A DNA stretch of 64,000 nucleotides from an uncultured Ilumatobacter sp. (GTDB taxonomy: Bacteria > Actinomycetota > Acidimicrobiia > Acidimicrobiales > Ilumatobacteraceae). The position numbers and the translations under genes are program-made. Below are positions 25,239 to 33,946 of this stretch, piece by piece (the first letter of the stretch is position 1; every line of letters starts with the position of its first letter). Under the pieces are notes generated by a model. The model did not search any database, had not been told where the DNA came from, and saw nothing but the letters and a program-made list of their open reading frames with translations. Where the stretch lies: the NCBI GenBank assembly GCA_905182555.1, contig CAJJBX010000003.1, forward strand, positions 124,001 to 188,000, written 5' to 3'.

Positions 25239-25990
25239 CACGTGAAAATGTGTTCGAGAATCTGCAGTGTTTCGGCGCGCCGGGTAAATCCGAGTGAGCG
25301 GTAGAGGTCGAGCGCAGCGTCGTTGTTGACGCCAGTGTTGACGAGCGCGGTTGAGGCGCCGCGCCGTTCCATCCAGTGAAGAGCACCCTCGACGAGGTCT
25401 CGTGCATGGCCGCGTCGACGCGCACCCCGCTGTTCCGCGAGGCGCTGCAGGTATCCGTAACGGTCGGATTGGCCGCTGATAGCAAAGGCTTCGAGGCCGT
25501 CGGGACCCTCGACGACGCGCGCCTGATGCCGTGGGGTGGCCGTGGTGATGTCGCCGAGCGAACGGACGTCGTTGCCCCACGGATCACCAAATGCTGTCCG
25601 GTCAAGTTCGGCGACCGCCGGGAGGTCACTCGAGCGCATCCGCCGTGTTGTTGTACGGACGTTCCGCCGTGTTGTTGTACGGACGTTCCGCCGTTGGCCT
25701 GGACGACCGCGATCACTGCGCGTCAAAAGACGGATGTCGAGAAGGGCCAGCGTGTCGATTGTCGTGAAGCCAACGTCAGCGAATACGCCGGCAGCCTCGG
25801 GGAACATCGCGCCCGTTCGCATCGCGCGCTTCGGTTCGGGTGCTTGACGCACTTCGGCGACCCAGGCCCCGACGTCGGTGCGGGTAGGCACCATGTGGTG
25901 GTCGAGAAGCACCAGGTGGGCGACGTCGGGTTCGTAGGGCCAGGTGCCGAGGCGCCCGCGCACCGTGTCTCGCGCCGTCGCCGTCGTCAC
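25238..25990 (-). CDS. GNAT family N-acetyltransferase
   Basis: 250-residue acetyltransferase. The C-terminal half is a recognisable GNAT domain: RMRSSDLPAVAELDRTAFGD, then the acyl-CoA loop region QRGARRRGHARDLVEGAL, and NNDAALDLYRSLGFTRR. The N-terminal half (residues 1-120) is not recognised but may be a second, degenerate GNAT fold. The GTG at 25990 is preferred; the frame continues to 26287 but would then run antisense into pcnA. Two 24-base repeats (25641-25688) put RRNVRTTT twice in the inter-domain linker. It is divergent from pcnA and coupled to the DUF6049 gene. Confidence 0.8.
   Translation of the reverse strand: MTTATARDTVRGRLGTWPYEPDVAHLVLLDHHMVPTRTDVGAWVAEVRQAPEPKRAMRTGAMFPEAAGVFADVGFTTIDTLALLDIRLLTRSDRGRPGQRRNVRTTTRRNVRTTTRRMRSSDLPAVAELDRTAFGDPWGNDVRSLGDITTATPRHQARVVEGPDGLEAFAISGQSDRYGYLQRLAEQRGARRRGHARDLVEGALHWMERRGASTALVNTGVNNDAALDLYRSLGFTRRAETLQILEHIFT
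25641..25688 (-). repeat. 24-base perfect tandem duplication in the GNAT gene
   Basis: Two identical 24-base units, 25641-25664 and 25665-25688, followed by the first six bases of a third. The duplication is in frame and repeats an eight-residue basic peptide between the two halves of the protein. Confidence 0.88.
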
Positions 25991-26118
25991 GAGGCCAACG
26001 TTACTTGCCCGATGCCTGCTCGGCTGGTGCTTCTCGACCAGCAGTCTGAAAGAGAACCGCCCGGCAAGATTGGCGGCAGATGATAGAAGTGAGCGGTCAT
26101 CCAATATCGTGATCAGTC

Positions 26119-27630
26119 GTGGTGCCAGAACGATTCGAACCCGTCTTGCGAGAGCTGTCACCGCTTGCCGAGCGTTTTCATGCAGCCGGTCACCGTCTCT
26201 ACCTGGTCGGGGGCACCGTGCGCGACCTCCTCGTTGACAGTGGAAAGACCGATTTCGACCTCGATCTGACGACCGATGCACGGCCACCCGAGATCAAGGC
26301 CTGCCTTGAGGGCTGGGCCGATGCAATCTGGACGCAGGGCGAGAAGTTCGGCACGATCGGCGCACACAAGGTCAATCCGGAAACCGGTGCAACACGGCCG
26401 TACGAGATCACCACGTTCCGGGCCGAGGCCTACACCGACGATTCTCGCAAACCGCAGGTCGTGTTCGCCGACGAGATTGAAGCCGACTTGGCGCGGCGCG
26501 ACTTCACCGTCAATGCAATGGCGTTGGAACTGACCGGCGACAACTTTGGTGCTGGAGCGGCCATGCCGACCTTGGTTGATCCTTTCCATGGTGCGCGAGA
26601 CCTCGCTACGAAAACCTTACGTACGCCCCTCGGCCCTGAGGTGAGTTTCAGCGACGACCCGTTGCGGATGCTGCGCGCTGCCCGGTTCATTTCGAGATAT
26701 CAGTTGCAGCCGACAGATGAACTCGTGGCTGCGGTCAAGGAGATGTCAAATCGCTTGGAGATCGTGTCGGCTGAGCGGATTCGCGACGAGCTCGACAAGT
26801 TGATGGTCGTTGACCATCCGACTGCTGGCCTGTGGTTTCTGATCGAGAACGGTCTGGCCGATGAGTTTCTGCCCGAATTGCCGGCGATGCAGCTTGAACG
26901 CGATCCGATTCATCGGCACAAAGACGTGTTGACGCATTCGTTGGCGGTTGTCGAGAATGTCCGACCGCTGCACGAGCACCCAGCAATCGAATCCGGCGAT
27001 CGACCTCAGTTCGACTTTCGCCTCACGCGCCTCGCAGCGTTGTTCCACGACATCGGCAAGCCCAAGACACGCGGCTACCTCGAGGGTAAGGGGACAACGT
27101 TTCACCATCACGATGCTGTTGGCGCCCGGATGACGAAGAAGCGTCTGAGCGCGCTGCGCTATTCCAATGATGACGTCAAGGCGATCACCGAACTTGTGGC
27201 CCTTCACCTTCGCTTCCACACGTATTCGATGGGATGGTCGGACTCTGCTGTTCGCCGCTACGTTCGCGACGCTGGCCCGTTGCTGCAGGAACTGAATGTC
27301 TTGACGCGCTGCGATTGCACGACGCGCAACGCCAAGAAGGCAGCGCGCCTCTCACGCCGGATGGACGAACTCGAAGAACGCATCGACGAGCTGGCCGAAG
27401 CCGAAGAGCTTGCTGCGCTCCGTCCTGAGATGGATGGCAACTCGGTGATTGAGCATCTCGGTATCAAGCCGGGTCGCGAAGTCGGTCAAGCTATGGTTTT
27501 TCTGATGGAAGTTCGACTTGAAGAGGGTCTGATCGGCGAGGACGACGTCCGCGCCCGCCTCGATGAGCGTCCGCACCAAACGGACACCCCTGATCCACGC
27601 GCTGGGTATCTCCGATACCTACGCACTTGA
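26119..27630 (+). CDS. pcnA: CCA tRNA nucleotidyltransferase
   Basis: Adds or repairs the CCA end of tRNAs. The nucleotidyltransferase head has [10 protein letters not shown] and the metal motif DFDLDLTT near residues 30-55; the [11 protein letters not shown] and [11 protein letters not shown] segments follow. An HD domain has [15 protein letters not shown] and [13 protein letters not shown]. The family sequence ends near [11 protein letters not shown]; the last 20 residues ([13 protein letters not shown]) are read from the start of a decayed GGDEF/EAL gene in another frame, so the original C-terminus may be altered. Position beside DUF6049 matches mycobacteria (Rv3907c). Confidence 0.95.
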   Translation: MVPERFEPVLRELSPLAERFHAAGHRLYLVGGTVRDLLVDSGKTDFDLDLTTDARPPEIKACLEGWADAIWTQGEKFGTIGAHKVNPETGATRPYEITTFRAEAYTDDSRKPQVVFADEIEADLARRDFTVNAMALELTGDNFGAGAAMPTLVDPFHGARDLATKTLRTPLGPEVSFSDDPLRMLRAARFISRYQLQPTDELVAAVKEMSNRLEIVSAERIRDELDKLMVVDHPTAGLWFLIENGLADEFLPELPAMQLERDPIHRHKDVLTHSLAVVENVRPLHEHPAIESGDRPQFDFRLTRLAALFHDIGKPKTRGYLEGKGTTFHHHDAVGARMTKKRLSALRYSNDDVKAITELVALHLRFHTYSMGWSDSAVRRYVRDAGPLLQELNVLTRCDCTTRNAKKAARLSRRMDELEERIDELAEAEELAALRPEMDGNSVIEHLGIKPGREVGQAMVFLMEVRLEEGLIGEDDVRARLDERPHQTDTPDPRAGYLRYLRT

Positions 27631-28324
27631 ACAGCGGTACAGGCACAAGGACGGGGGTTGCGTGTGGGGACGTACACGTGTGTCGATCACCGAAGACATC
27701 ACGCAAGAACGGCATTCGAAGGCCTTGCTGACGCATGCTGCAACCCATGACGACCTGACCGACCTCGATAATTTCAAGGTCGTCAACGACAGTCTCGGAC
27801 ACGGCATCAGCGATCAGATGCTGCGCGAGATTGCCAAGCGTTTTCGCGGCGTGCTGCGCGGACTGCTCGGTTGGCCCGTTTCGGCGGTGATGAATTCGTG
27901 GTCTTCAGCGATGGAACCGATCGTCGATCTTGGCGTGTCGATTCTGCGTGATTCGCTCACGCAACTCGCGCACCGGCGGGCAGGAGCTATGCGTTTCGCG
28001 AACTGTGGCCTCTCGGTCAAGGTTGCGACGCGGCAACTCATTGATCCAGATTTCGTCGTGACCGTGCGGGACGCGCTTGGTTCGACGGGGATCGCTGCCG
28101 ACTCACTTTGGCTCGAGATCTCCGAGACGACTCTGATGCAAGACGCATCAATCGTCGAAGCAGTCGTCCGCCTGGGGCACAGCCTTGGACTGTCGGTCGT
28201 CGTCGAAGGTATTGAGACACCGCTGTAGCTCAACAGGCTGCGTGAACTCGGCTGCGATAGTGCCCAGGGATATCTCTTCGGACGTCCCCGCCCGGCGTCG
28301 ATAATTCAGCCCGAACGGGTCTGA
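27563..28324 (+). pseudogene. Decayed PAS-GGDEF-EAL cyclic-di-GMP gene
   Basis: The open frame starts with a PAS/PAC end ([32 protein letters not shown]), then [11 protein letters not shown] joined directly to [13 protein letters not shown], so about 30 residues that normally lie between are missing. The GGDEF motif itself is not found. An EAL part follows ([36 protein letters not shown]), then an in-frame TAG at 28226-28228, after which the family sequence continues (LRELGCDSAQGYLFGRP) to 28324. Internal deletions plus a stop mean it cannot make an active enzyme. Confidence 0.88.
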
Positions 28325-28463
28325 GCGGGTCGCTCTGCCACTTATGGCGTCAGGTGTTTGCCGAACAATTAGGCCCTTGGCCACGGTGGTGGTCCCTTAT
28401 CTCCGGCCCCGCAATTCAATGTGCTCCTCTCGCTGTCGCGAAGAGCCCCTCGTGCTAGTGGGG

Positions 28464-29138
28464 TCAGCTCGATCGAAGGTGGCGGTCGAAGAACGCCGTC
28501 GTACGTTCGTGCGCGAGCTGCGACGCGTCTGCGTTGTATGACGCCCGCACGTCGCAGTTGAACCCATGTCCTGCGCCTTGGTACACATGAATCGGAATAT
28601 TTGGGTAGGAGGCTCGAACGTCAGCGATGTCCCCGAATGGGATCATGTGATCGATCTCGCCGAAGTGGAGCAGGGTCGGGCACTGCGGGACCCGATCAAT
28701 GAACTGATGAATTTGCCCCCCGTAGTAGCTGACAGCCGCGTCGATGCTCAACTCGTTCGCACTCAGCCACGCAACCCCCCCGCCGTAACAGAACCCAATC
28801 ACACCGACCGGCTGGTCCCGCCGGACGTGGTCGACTGCTGCTGCGATGTCGATCGTGGTCGTTGCCCAGGCGACTTGCTCGCGCACAGCTAAGCCCGCAT
28901 GCATCCCCTCTTCGGTGTACTCGAGGTCGACGCCGCGCATTACGCGATCGAAGAGAGCGGGTGCGATCGCTCGGTATCCGAGCGCTGCATACGCGTCGAC
29001 GACGGATCGTATGTGGCTGTTGATACCAAAAATTTCCTGGACAACAACGATCGATGCACCTGCGTCTGGATCCCCCGCAACGTAAGCAGACAACACATGG
29101 TCATCGTTTGCGGTGAGCTCCTCAAATCTTCCTCTCAT
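28464..29138 (-). CDS. Dienelactone hydrolase family protein
   Basis: 224-residue alpha/beta hydrolase of the DLH family (carboxymethylenebutenolidase type). The nucleophile elbow has cysteine (GFCYGGG), the conserved Glu is in VVVQEIFGIN, Asp in GEIDHMIP and His in GAGHGFNCD. DLH opens lactones in chlorocatechol and related ring-cleavage pathways. It is the last gene of an overlapping four-gene unit (ALDH, alpha/beta hydrolase, M24, DLH); its ATG overlaps the M24 stop by ATGA. The 139 bases to the EAL pseudogene hold nothing I recognise. Confidence 0.9.
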   Translation of the reverse strand: MRGRFEELTANDDHVLSAYVAGDPDAGASIVVVQEIFGINSHIRSVVDAYAALGYRAIAPALFDRVMRGVDLEYTEEGMHAGLAVREQVAWATTTIDIAAAVDHVRRDQPVGVIGFCYGGGVAWLSANELSIDAAVSYYGGQIHQFIDRVPQCPTLLHFGEIDHMIPFGDIADVRASYPNIPIHVYQGAGHGFNCDVRASYNADASQLAHERTTAFFDRHLRSS

Positions 29139-30355
29139 AACAACAGCCGCTCTTCGTATTCGACACGTGAGAGAACCTCGGCCTCGCCGTCAGTGATCAA
29201 CACCATGTCTTCGATGCGGACGCCTCCACCTCCGCGCACACCTGGCACCCACACCAAAGGTTCGAGGGCGAAAACCATGTTTGGCTTGAACTCTGTCACC
29301 GTGGCACCAGGCATATTCTCGCCGATGTAGGGCGGTTCGTTCGCGCCAATGCCGATCCCGTGACCAATGAACAGGCTGAAAAGATGATCAGCGAGTCCGT
29401 GGTCACCGATCTTGTTGACGATTGCGTCGGACGCATCTTGAGTGGTGAAGCCCGGACGCATTTTGTCAATGCCTGCTATCAGTCCCTCGTAGACCGCTGT
29501 GTAGATCTGCTGTTGTTGCTTGGACGCCTTGCCAATGACGGTCGTGCGTCCGATGTCGGCAAAGTAGCCGTTCCACATAGCGCCGATGTCGATAAAGCAC
29601 AGATCCATATTTCGTGTGAGCTTGTCGGTCGCGATCCGGTGCGGCGGCGACATATGTTCGCCCGACGCCACGAACGGCGTAATCACATGAGCCATTTCGC
29701 CGCCGAGGTGGAACAGGGTTTGCATTGCGTCGCCGGCGATTTCCAACTCCCGTCGCCCGGCACGGGTCTCGTCGAGTGCGCGCTGCGTTACGGCGTCGCC
29801 AATCGCGCAGGACTCGTGAATGATCGCTATTTCGACATCGGTCTTTATCAATCGAGCGCGCTGCATCAACTGGTCACCATCGACCAATTCGAGGTCGGGG
29901 AGGTGGCGTCGCATGGCATTGATGAATGAAATGTTGCCAGCGTCGACCCCGAGTCGGCCACTGTCGAGTCGACGATCCCGCAACACGGGTCGCAAAATGT
30001 CTGCGACGAACCCGTCGACGAGCTCAGCCTGCTCCATGATCGGGATTGCGTGAGCTTCAGCAATCCACGGCATACCTGCGCGCGCCTTGTCGATCTCGCC
30101 ACCCGAGCACAGCAGCACCGGGTCGCCGTCGGGAAGAAGTAGAGCGCCATTGAGGGCCATTGTTTTGCCGGCGATCAGCTGAGCTCGCAAAGACGTCAGG
30201 TATCGGACGTTTTCGTCCTTCCAGACGAGCAGGCCATCAACGGCCGCTTCACGCAGCTCGTATTGGGCTGACTCAACTCGCTCGCGACGCAGTCGCGGGA
30301 GGTCGTACCGCTCTTCCCAGTCGACAGCGAATGGACCCTTGGCATATCCGGTCAT
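29135..30355 (-). CDS. M24 family metallopeptidase (Xaa-Pro dipeptidase/creatinase fold)
   Basis: 406 residues. An N-terminal creatinase-like domain is followed by the pita-bread catalytic domain with the five metal ligands visible: FIDIGAMWNGYFADIGRTT (two Asp), FIGHGIGIG (His), FALEPLVW (Glu) and VRIEDMVL (Glu). This set indicates an active metalloenzyme, dipeptidase type, rather than metal-free creatinase. The start ATG at 30355 (MTGYAKGPFAVDW) avoids overlap with the upstream hydrolase. In an amide/hydantoin catabolic setting it may cleave an N-acyl or imidodipeptide bond; the substrate is unknown. Confidence 0.88.
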   Translation of the reverse strand: MTGYAKGPFAVDWEERYDLPRLRRERVESAQYELREAAVDGLLVWKDENVRYLTSLRAQLIAGKTMALNGALLLPDGDPVLLCSGGEIDKARAGMPWIAEAHAIPIMEQAELVDGFVADILRPVLRDRRLDSGRLGVDAGNISFINAMRRHLPDLELVDGDQLMQRARLIKTDVEIAIIHESCAIGDAVTQRALDETRAGRRELEIAGDAMQTLFHLGGEMAHVITPFVASGEHMSPPHRIATDKLTRNMDLCFIDIGAMWNGYFADIGRTTVIGKASKQQQQIYTAVYEGLIAGIDKMRPGFTTQDASDAIVNKIGDHGLADHLFSLFIGHGIGIGANEPPYIGENMPGATVTEFKPNMVFALEPLVWVPGVRGGGGVRIEDMVLITDGEAEVLSRVEYEERLLL

Positions 30356-30368
30356 CAGCGGTTTCTTC

Positions 30369-31142
30369 TCACTGTGTGTCTCGGGTTCGGCGAAGATACC
30401 CCGCGACTGCGGCGACAAACTCTTCGGGTTGTTCAAGTGGGGGGCAGTGGCCGCATCGCGTCAACTCGAAAAATTCGGCACCAGGAATCAGCTCTGCAAG
30501 TTCTCGCGCCATTTCGGGTGGCGTGGTCTGGTCGGAACCACCGGCGATAACAAATGCAGGGTTCGTGATGTTGCGCGCTCCCTCAGTGAGATCCATGTCC
30601 CGCAAAGCTCGGCACGATGCTGCAAATGCTCCCGGATCGGTCTCGACGAGGATCGCTCGCCGCTCTTCGATCACCTCGGGATACGTGGCGAGGTGCTGTT
30701 CGGTGAAGATCCGGCGAACAGCGACGTCGACGACGGCATCCATGCCGCCGGCAGTGACGAGGTCACTCATGTGGGTGAAGGTCGCCCGCCGCTCGTCTGT
30801 AAAGACGGCGCCGCCGTTGGCGACGATGAGCGGGCCGAATCGATCGCCGTGGCGAATCGCGAGCGCAACGCAGACGAATGCACCAAGCCCGTTACCGAGC
30901 ACTGCGGCATCTTGTTCGACGTCGGCCTGATCGAGGGCGGCAGCAACGGTGTCAGCGAGATCGTAGATCGTCGGAGCGTCGATTTCCATCGGGGGTGTCG
31001 TGCCGAATCCTGGAAGTGACACACGCACGACACGGTGTTTCGTCGACAACGTCGACGCCACGGATTCGAACGCACGGCTGTCGGTCAGTAGCGAATGAAC
31101 GAGCACGAGCGACGGGCCGGAACCAACGATGTCGATTTGCAT
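30369..31142 (-). CDS. Alpha/beta-hydrolase fold protein lacking the serine nucleophile
   Basis: 257 residues resembling 3-oxoadipate enol-lactonase type hydrolases: MQIDIVGSGPSLVLVHSLLTD, VVRVSLPGFGTT, and the C-terminal ARELAELIPGAEFFELTRCGHCPPLEQPEEF with the catalytic His. The nucleophile elbow reads GNGLGA where GxSxG is expected, so the Ser position is Gly. It may be inactive, or use a different nucleophile. The ATG at 31142 overlaps the aldehyde dehydrogenase stop (TGATG), so it is translationally coupled. Confidence 0.85.
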   Translation of the reverse strand: MQIDIVGSGPSLVLVHSLLTDSRAFESVASTLSTKHRVVRVSLPGFGTTPPMEIDAPTIYDLADTVAAALDQADVEQDAAVLGNGLGAFVCVALAIRHGDRFGPLIVANGGAVFTDERRATFTHMSDLVTAGGMDAVVDVAVRRIFTEQHLATYPEVIEERRAILVETDPGAFAASCRALRDMDLTEGARNITNPAFVIAGGSDQTTPPEMARELAELIPGAEFFELTRCGHCPPLEQPEEFVAAVAGYLRRTRDTQ

Positions 31143-32629
31143 CAGTTCAACCTCTGGGTTCCGCCGCCATACCAATCGACGGCTTTCGGGTCGGTTCGTA
31201 TCGTGACGGCTCGGACGTGGGTGAACTCGTGGAACGACTCCCAACCTCCTTCGCGACCCGATCCACTCTCACCGATGCCTCCCCACGGCAATCCAGGATC
31301 GAGGCGATGATGATCGTTCACCCAGACAATTCCGTGCTCAAGCGCGCCAGCGACGCGATGGGCGCGCCCAACGTCAGCGGTCCAAATCGCAGAACCGAGA
31401 CCAAAGTCAGAATCGTTTGCCAATTCGATCGCATGCGCCTCATTGGTAAATGGAATCACCACGACGACGGGCCCAAATATCTCTTCTCGAGCGCAACGCA
31501 TCGTGTTGTCCACGCCCGTCAGAATTGTGGGTTCGACGTAGTACCCGGCGGCGAGGTCTGGCCGGTCGGGGATTCCCCCGCCGCAGACGACGGTTGCGCC
31601 TTCAGCGCGGCCAATCTCGATGTACCCAAGAATCCGTTCTCTTGCCGCTGCGCTGATCACCGGACCGAGTTGAGTGTCGGCATCAGTCGGGTCACCGATG
31701 CGGATCTGGGTGGCCTGCGCGACGAGTGCCTCGACGAACTCGTCGTGAATAGTGTCCTGGACCAGTACTCGGCTTCCACAAATACAGGTCTGTCCAGCAG
31801 CGATGAACCCGCCGAAGGCGACGCCCTTGGCCGAGACCTCGATGTTCTGGTCGTCGAACACGATGACCGGCGACTTGCCGCCGAGCTCGACGGTGACTTT
31901 GGCGAAGCGTTTTGCGGCGGCTTGCGCTACTGCGCGGCCCGGCTCGGTGCCGCCGGTGAATGTCAGTTTGCCGACGTCAGGGTGTTCGGCAAGACGCGCC
32001 CCTGCGACGGGTCCCAGTCCCGGCGTCACGTTCAACACGCCTCGTGGTATCCCAGCTTCGGCGGCGATGTCGCCGAGTAGGAGGCACGTAAATGGTGTCA
32101 ACTCCGATGGCTTGAGGACGACTGAATTTCCTGTCGCCAACGCCGGGGCGAGACTCTTGGAGGTGATCATCAGTGGGTGGTTGAAGGAGCTGAGAATGCC
32201 GACGACCCCGATTGGAAATCGGGAGGTGTACGAGTGGTAGGAACCAGGAGTCGAGATCACGTCGGCGCGGTCGGCGAGTAGGAGGGCGGCGTTGTATCGA
32301 TACCAGCCCGAGAGCCGACTGATTTGCGCTCGAGTTTCGACGATCGGCCTGCCGTTGTTCGAGGCTTCGAGCCGAAACAGATCTTCGAGTCGACTGTCGA
32401 TGAGGTCTGCGTACCGATTGAGCACCTTGGCCCGGTCCCAGATCGGCATCTTCGACCAGACGCCGGAGTCGAATGCCGCTTTTGCTGCAGCGACGGCATG
32501 ATCGATGTCCGCGACGCCTGCCGAAGAAGCGGTGCCGATTGCTTGCCCGGTGCTCGGGCTAATGACCGTCAGGGTGTCGCCGCCCTGAGCTGGAATTTCC
32601 TCCCCGTCAATCAAAAGTCCTCTATGCAT
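31142..32629 (-). CDS. Aldehyde dehydrogenase family protein
   Basis: 495-residue NAD(P)-dependent aldehyde dehydrogenase. Visible are the active-site Glu in VTVELGGKSP, the catalytic Cys in GQTCICGSRV, the cofactor segment FTGGTEPGRAV and the C-terminal GGIGESGSGREGG. The ATG at 32629 lies exactly six bases after a TATGAT -10 hexamer that is part of the shared operator (32635-32654), the layout of a leaderless mRNA; no Shine-Dalgarno is present. It heads the unit ALDH, alpha/beta hydrolase, M24 peptidase, DLH. Confidence 0.94.
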   Translation of the reverse strand: MHRGLLIDGEEIPAQGGDTLTVISPSTGQAIGTASSAGVADIDHAVAAAKAAFDSGVWSKMPIWDRAKVLNRYADLIDSRLEDLFRLEASNNGRPIVETRAQISRLSGWYRYNAALLLADRADVISTPGSYHSYTSRFPIGVVGILSSFNHPLMITSKSLAPALATGNSVVLKPSELTPFTCLLLGDIAAEAGIPRGVLNVTPGLGPVAGARLAEHPDVGKLTFTGGTEPGRAVAQAAAKRFAKVTVELGGKSPVIVFDDQNIEVSAKGVAFGGFIAAGQTCICGSRVLVQDTIHDEFVEALVAQATQIRIGDPTDADTQLGPVISAAARERILGYIEIGRAEGATVVCGGGIPDRPDLAAGYYVEPTILTGVDNTMRCAREEIFGPVVVVIPFTNEAHAIELANDSDFGLGSAIWTADVGRAHRVAGALEHGIVWVNDHHRLDPGLPWGGIGESGSGREGGWESFHEFTHVRAVTIRTDPKAVDWYGGGTQRLN

Positions 32630-32634
32630 GTATA

Positions 32635-32654
32635 GATCATACATTATGCATGAT
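32635..32654 (-). promoter_or_regulatory. Island operator 1 with embedded -10 element (ALDH operon / MFS)
   Basis: Plus-strand GATCATACATTATGCATGAT. On the minus strand it contains TATGAT (32641-32636), six bases before the ALDH ATG. It lies in the 64-base gap between the ALDH operon and the divergent MFS gene, so a bound protein could control both. It matches the shared core KATCATAYATNATG exactly. Confidence 0.75.
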
Positions 32655-32693
32655 TGTGGGCGGGGGTTGTGGAACACCGGATAACTTCCAACC

Positions 32694-33911
32694 ATGGACG
32701 ATCGTGCGCCAAACGTTGCAACGACGACAGCGATTTTGCGACGCCTTGCGATGCCGGTATACGTACCGGTCGTTGCGGGCAACCTCGGCTTGACGATGCT
32801 TGTCCCGGTCTTGCCGCTCTACCTCACCGACTCCGGACTTTCGCTTCGCCTCGCCTCGATAGTTCTCGCCACACTCGGTTTAGGCGCATCGTTCGGCGGG
32901 CTCCCAACTGGCGCGTTGATGGGCAGATTTGGTGAGCGAAAAGTGCTCATCGGCGCCATTGCCATTTTCGCATCAGCGACCGCAACACTTGGCACCACGA
33001 CTGTGGCGTTGGTTTTGGCGGCTCTACGCCTCACGAGCGGCGCTGCAAACGGCGCCATCCGTCTCTCACGTCAGACGTATATCACTCGCCGGATCGACGT
33101 GGGTGTCCGCGGCCGGGCGATGGCAATGATCGGCGGATCGATGAGAATATCGCTCTTCATTGGACCCTTGATCGGCGGCATCCTCGTCGACCTTGTCGGA
33201 TACACCGCGACATTCGCGATCGCCGGCGTGCTGACGGCAACCGGCATGCTTCCCCCACTCTTGGTACCCGATCACATCCCCCTCCTCGCCGGTCGAGAGC
33301 CCAAACGCCGCATTGGAATACTGCGCGCCATCTCCACCCACCGCCGATTGCTCGCAAAGGTTGGAATCATCCCGATGTTGGTTATGACCGTACGCGAGGG
33401 CCGACTGGTCGTGATCCCCTTAATCGGCGACGACTTGGGCCTGTCATCGTCTGCAGTTGGGGCCGTTGTCACCGTTGGCACAGCGGCAGATCTGATGTTG
33501 TTTCCCGTTGCGGGGTGGGTCATGGATCGCTTTGGACGTCTTGCTGCGATGATTCCAGCGTTCGGCTTGATCGCCTGTGGCCTGGTGGCGCTCGGGATGG
33601 CGAATGGGACACCTCTGGTCGTCGCGGCCGGCGCGATTATCGGTATCGGAAACGGTCTGTGTTCCGGCACGATGTTGACTCTCGGAAGCGACGTCGCTCC
33701 ACCAGAAGCGCCCGGTCAATTCCTTGCCGGCTTGGCAACGATGCAGGAAGGCGGTCGCGTCGCTGGCCCGCTGCTCGTTGGCGCAATGGGAGCCGCCTAC
33801 GGCCTGGGGGCTGCAGCGTACGCGTTGGCGCTGGTACTGGTTGTTGCGATTGTCTGGCTGGTTCTTATCGTTGGCGAAACCGGCCGGCAGCGTGTCGACA
33901 TCGTTGGGTGA
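32694..33911 (+). CDS. MFS transporter
   Basis: 405-residue major facilitator with 12 hydrophobic segments in two halves. The cytoplasmic loop between helices 2 and 3 has GALMGRFGERKVLIG, and the equivalent in the second half is GWVMDRFGRLAAM. Substrate cannot be told; divergent placement from the ALDH operon across a shared operator suggests uptake or efflux of the compound degraded by the island. The ATG is at 32694. Confidence 0.9.
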   Translation: MDDRAPNVATTTAILRRLAMPVYVPVVAGNLGLTMLVPVLPLYLTDSGLSLRLASIVLATLGLGASFGGLPTGALMGRFGERKVLIGAIAIFASATATLGTTTVALVLAALRLTSGAANGAIRLSRQTYITRRIDVGVRGRAMAMIGGSMRISLFIGPLIGGILVDLVGYTATFAIAGVLTATGMLPPLLVPDHIPLLAGREPKRRIGILRAISTHRRLLAKVGIIPMLVMTVREGRLVVIPLIGDDLGLSSSAVGAVVTVGTAADLMLFPVAGWVMDRFGRLAAMIPAFGLIACGLVALGMANGTPLVVAAGAIIGIGNGLCSGTMLTLGSDVAPPEAPGQFLAGLATMQEGGRVAGPLLVGAMGAAYGLGAAAYALALVLVVAIVWLVLIVGETGRQRVDIVG

Positions 33912-33946
33912 ACGCACCGTCTGGTTTTAGGTTGACGGGTGGTGCT

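Noticed and set aside
22953-25580. 875-codon version of the DUF6049 gene
   Set aside because: The first 114 residues are an out-of-frame read of the GNAT gene; the signal peptide starts at 25238.
28325-28463. Possible tRNA or small RNA after the EAL pseudogene
   Set aside because: No cloverleaf or conserved tRNA arm could be built from this gap.
30878-32080. 400-codon open frame on the plus strand opposite the aldehyde dehydrogenase
   Set aside because: Antisense to catalytic ALDH segments and without recognisable domains.
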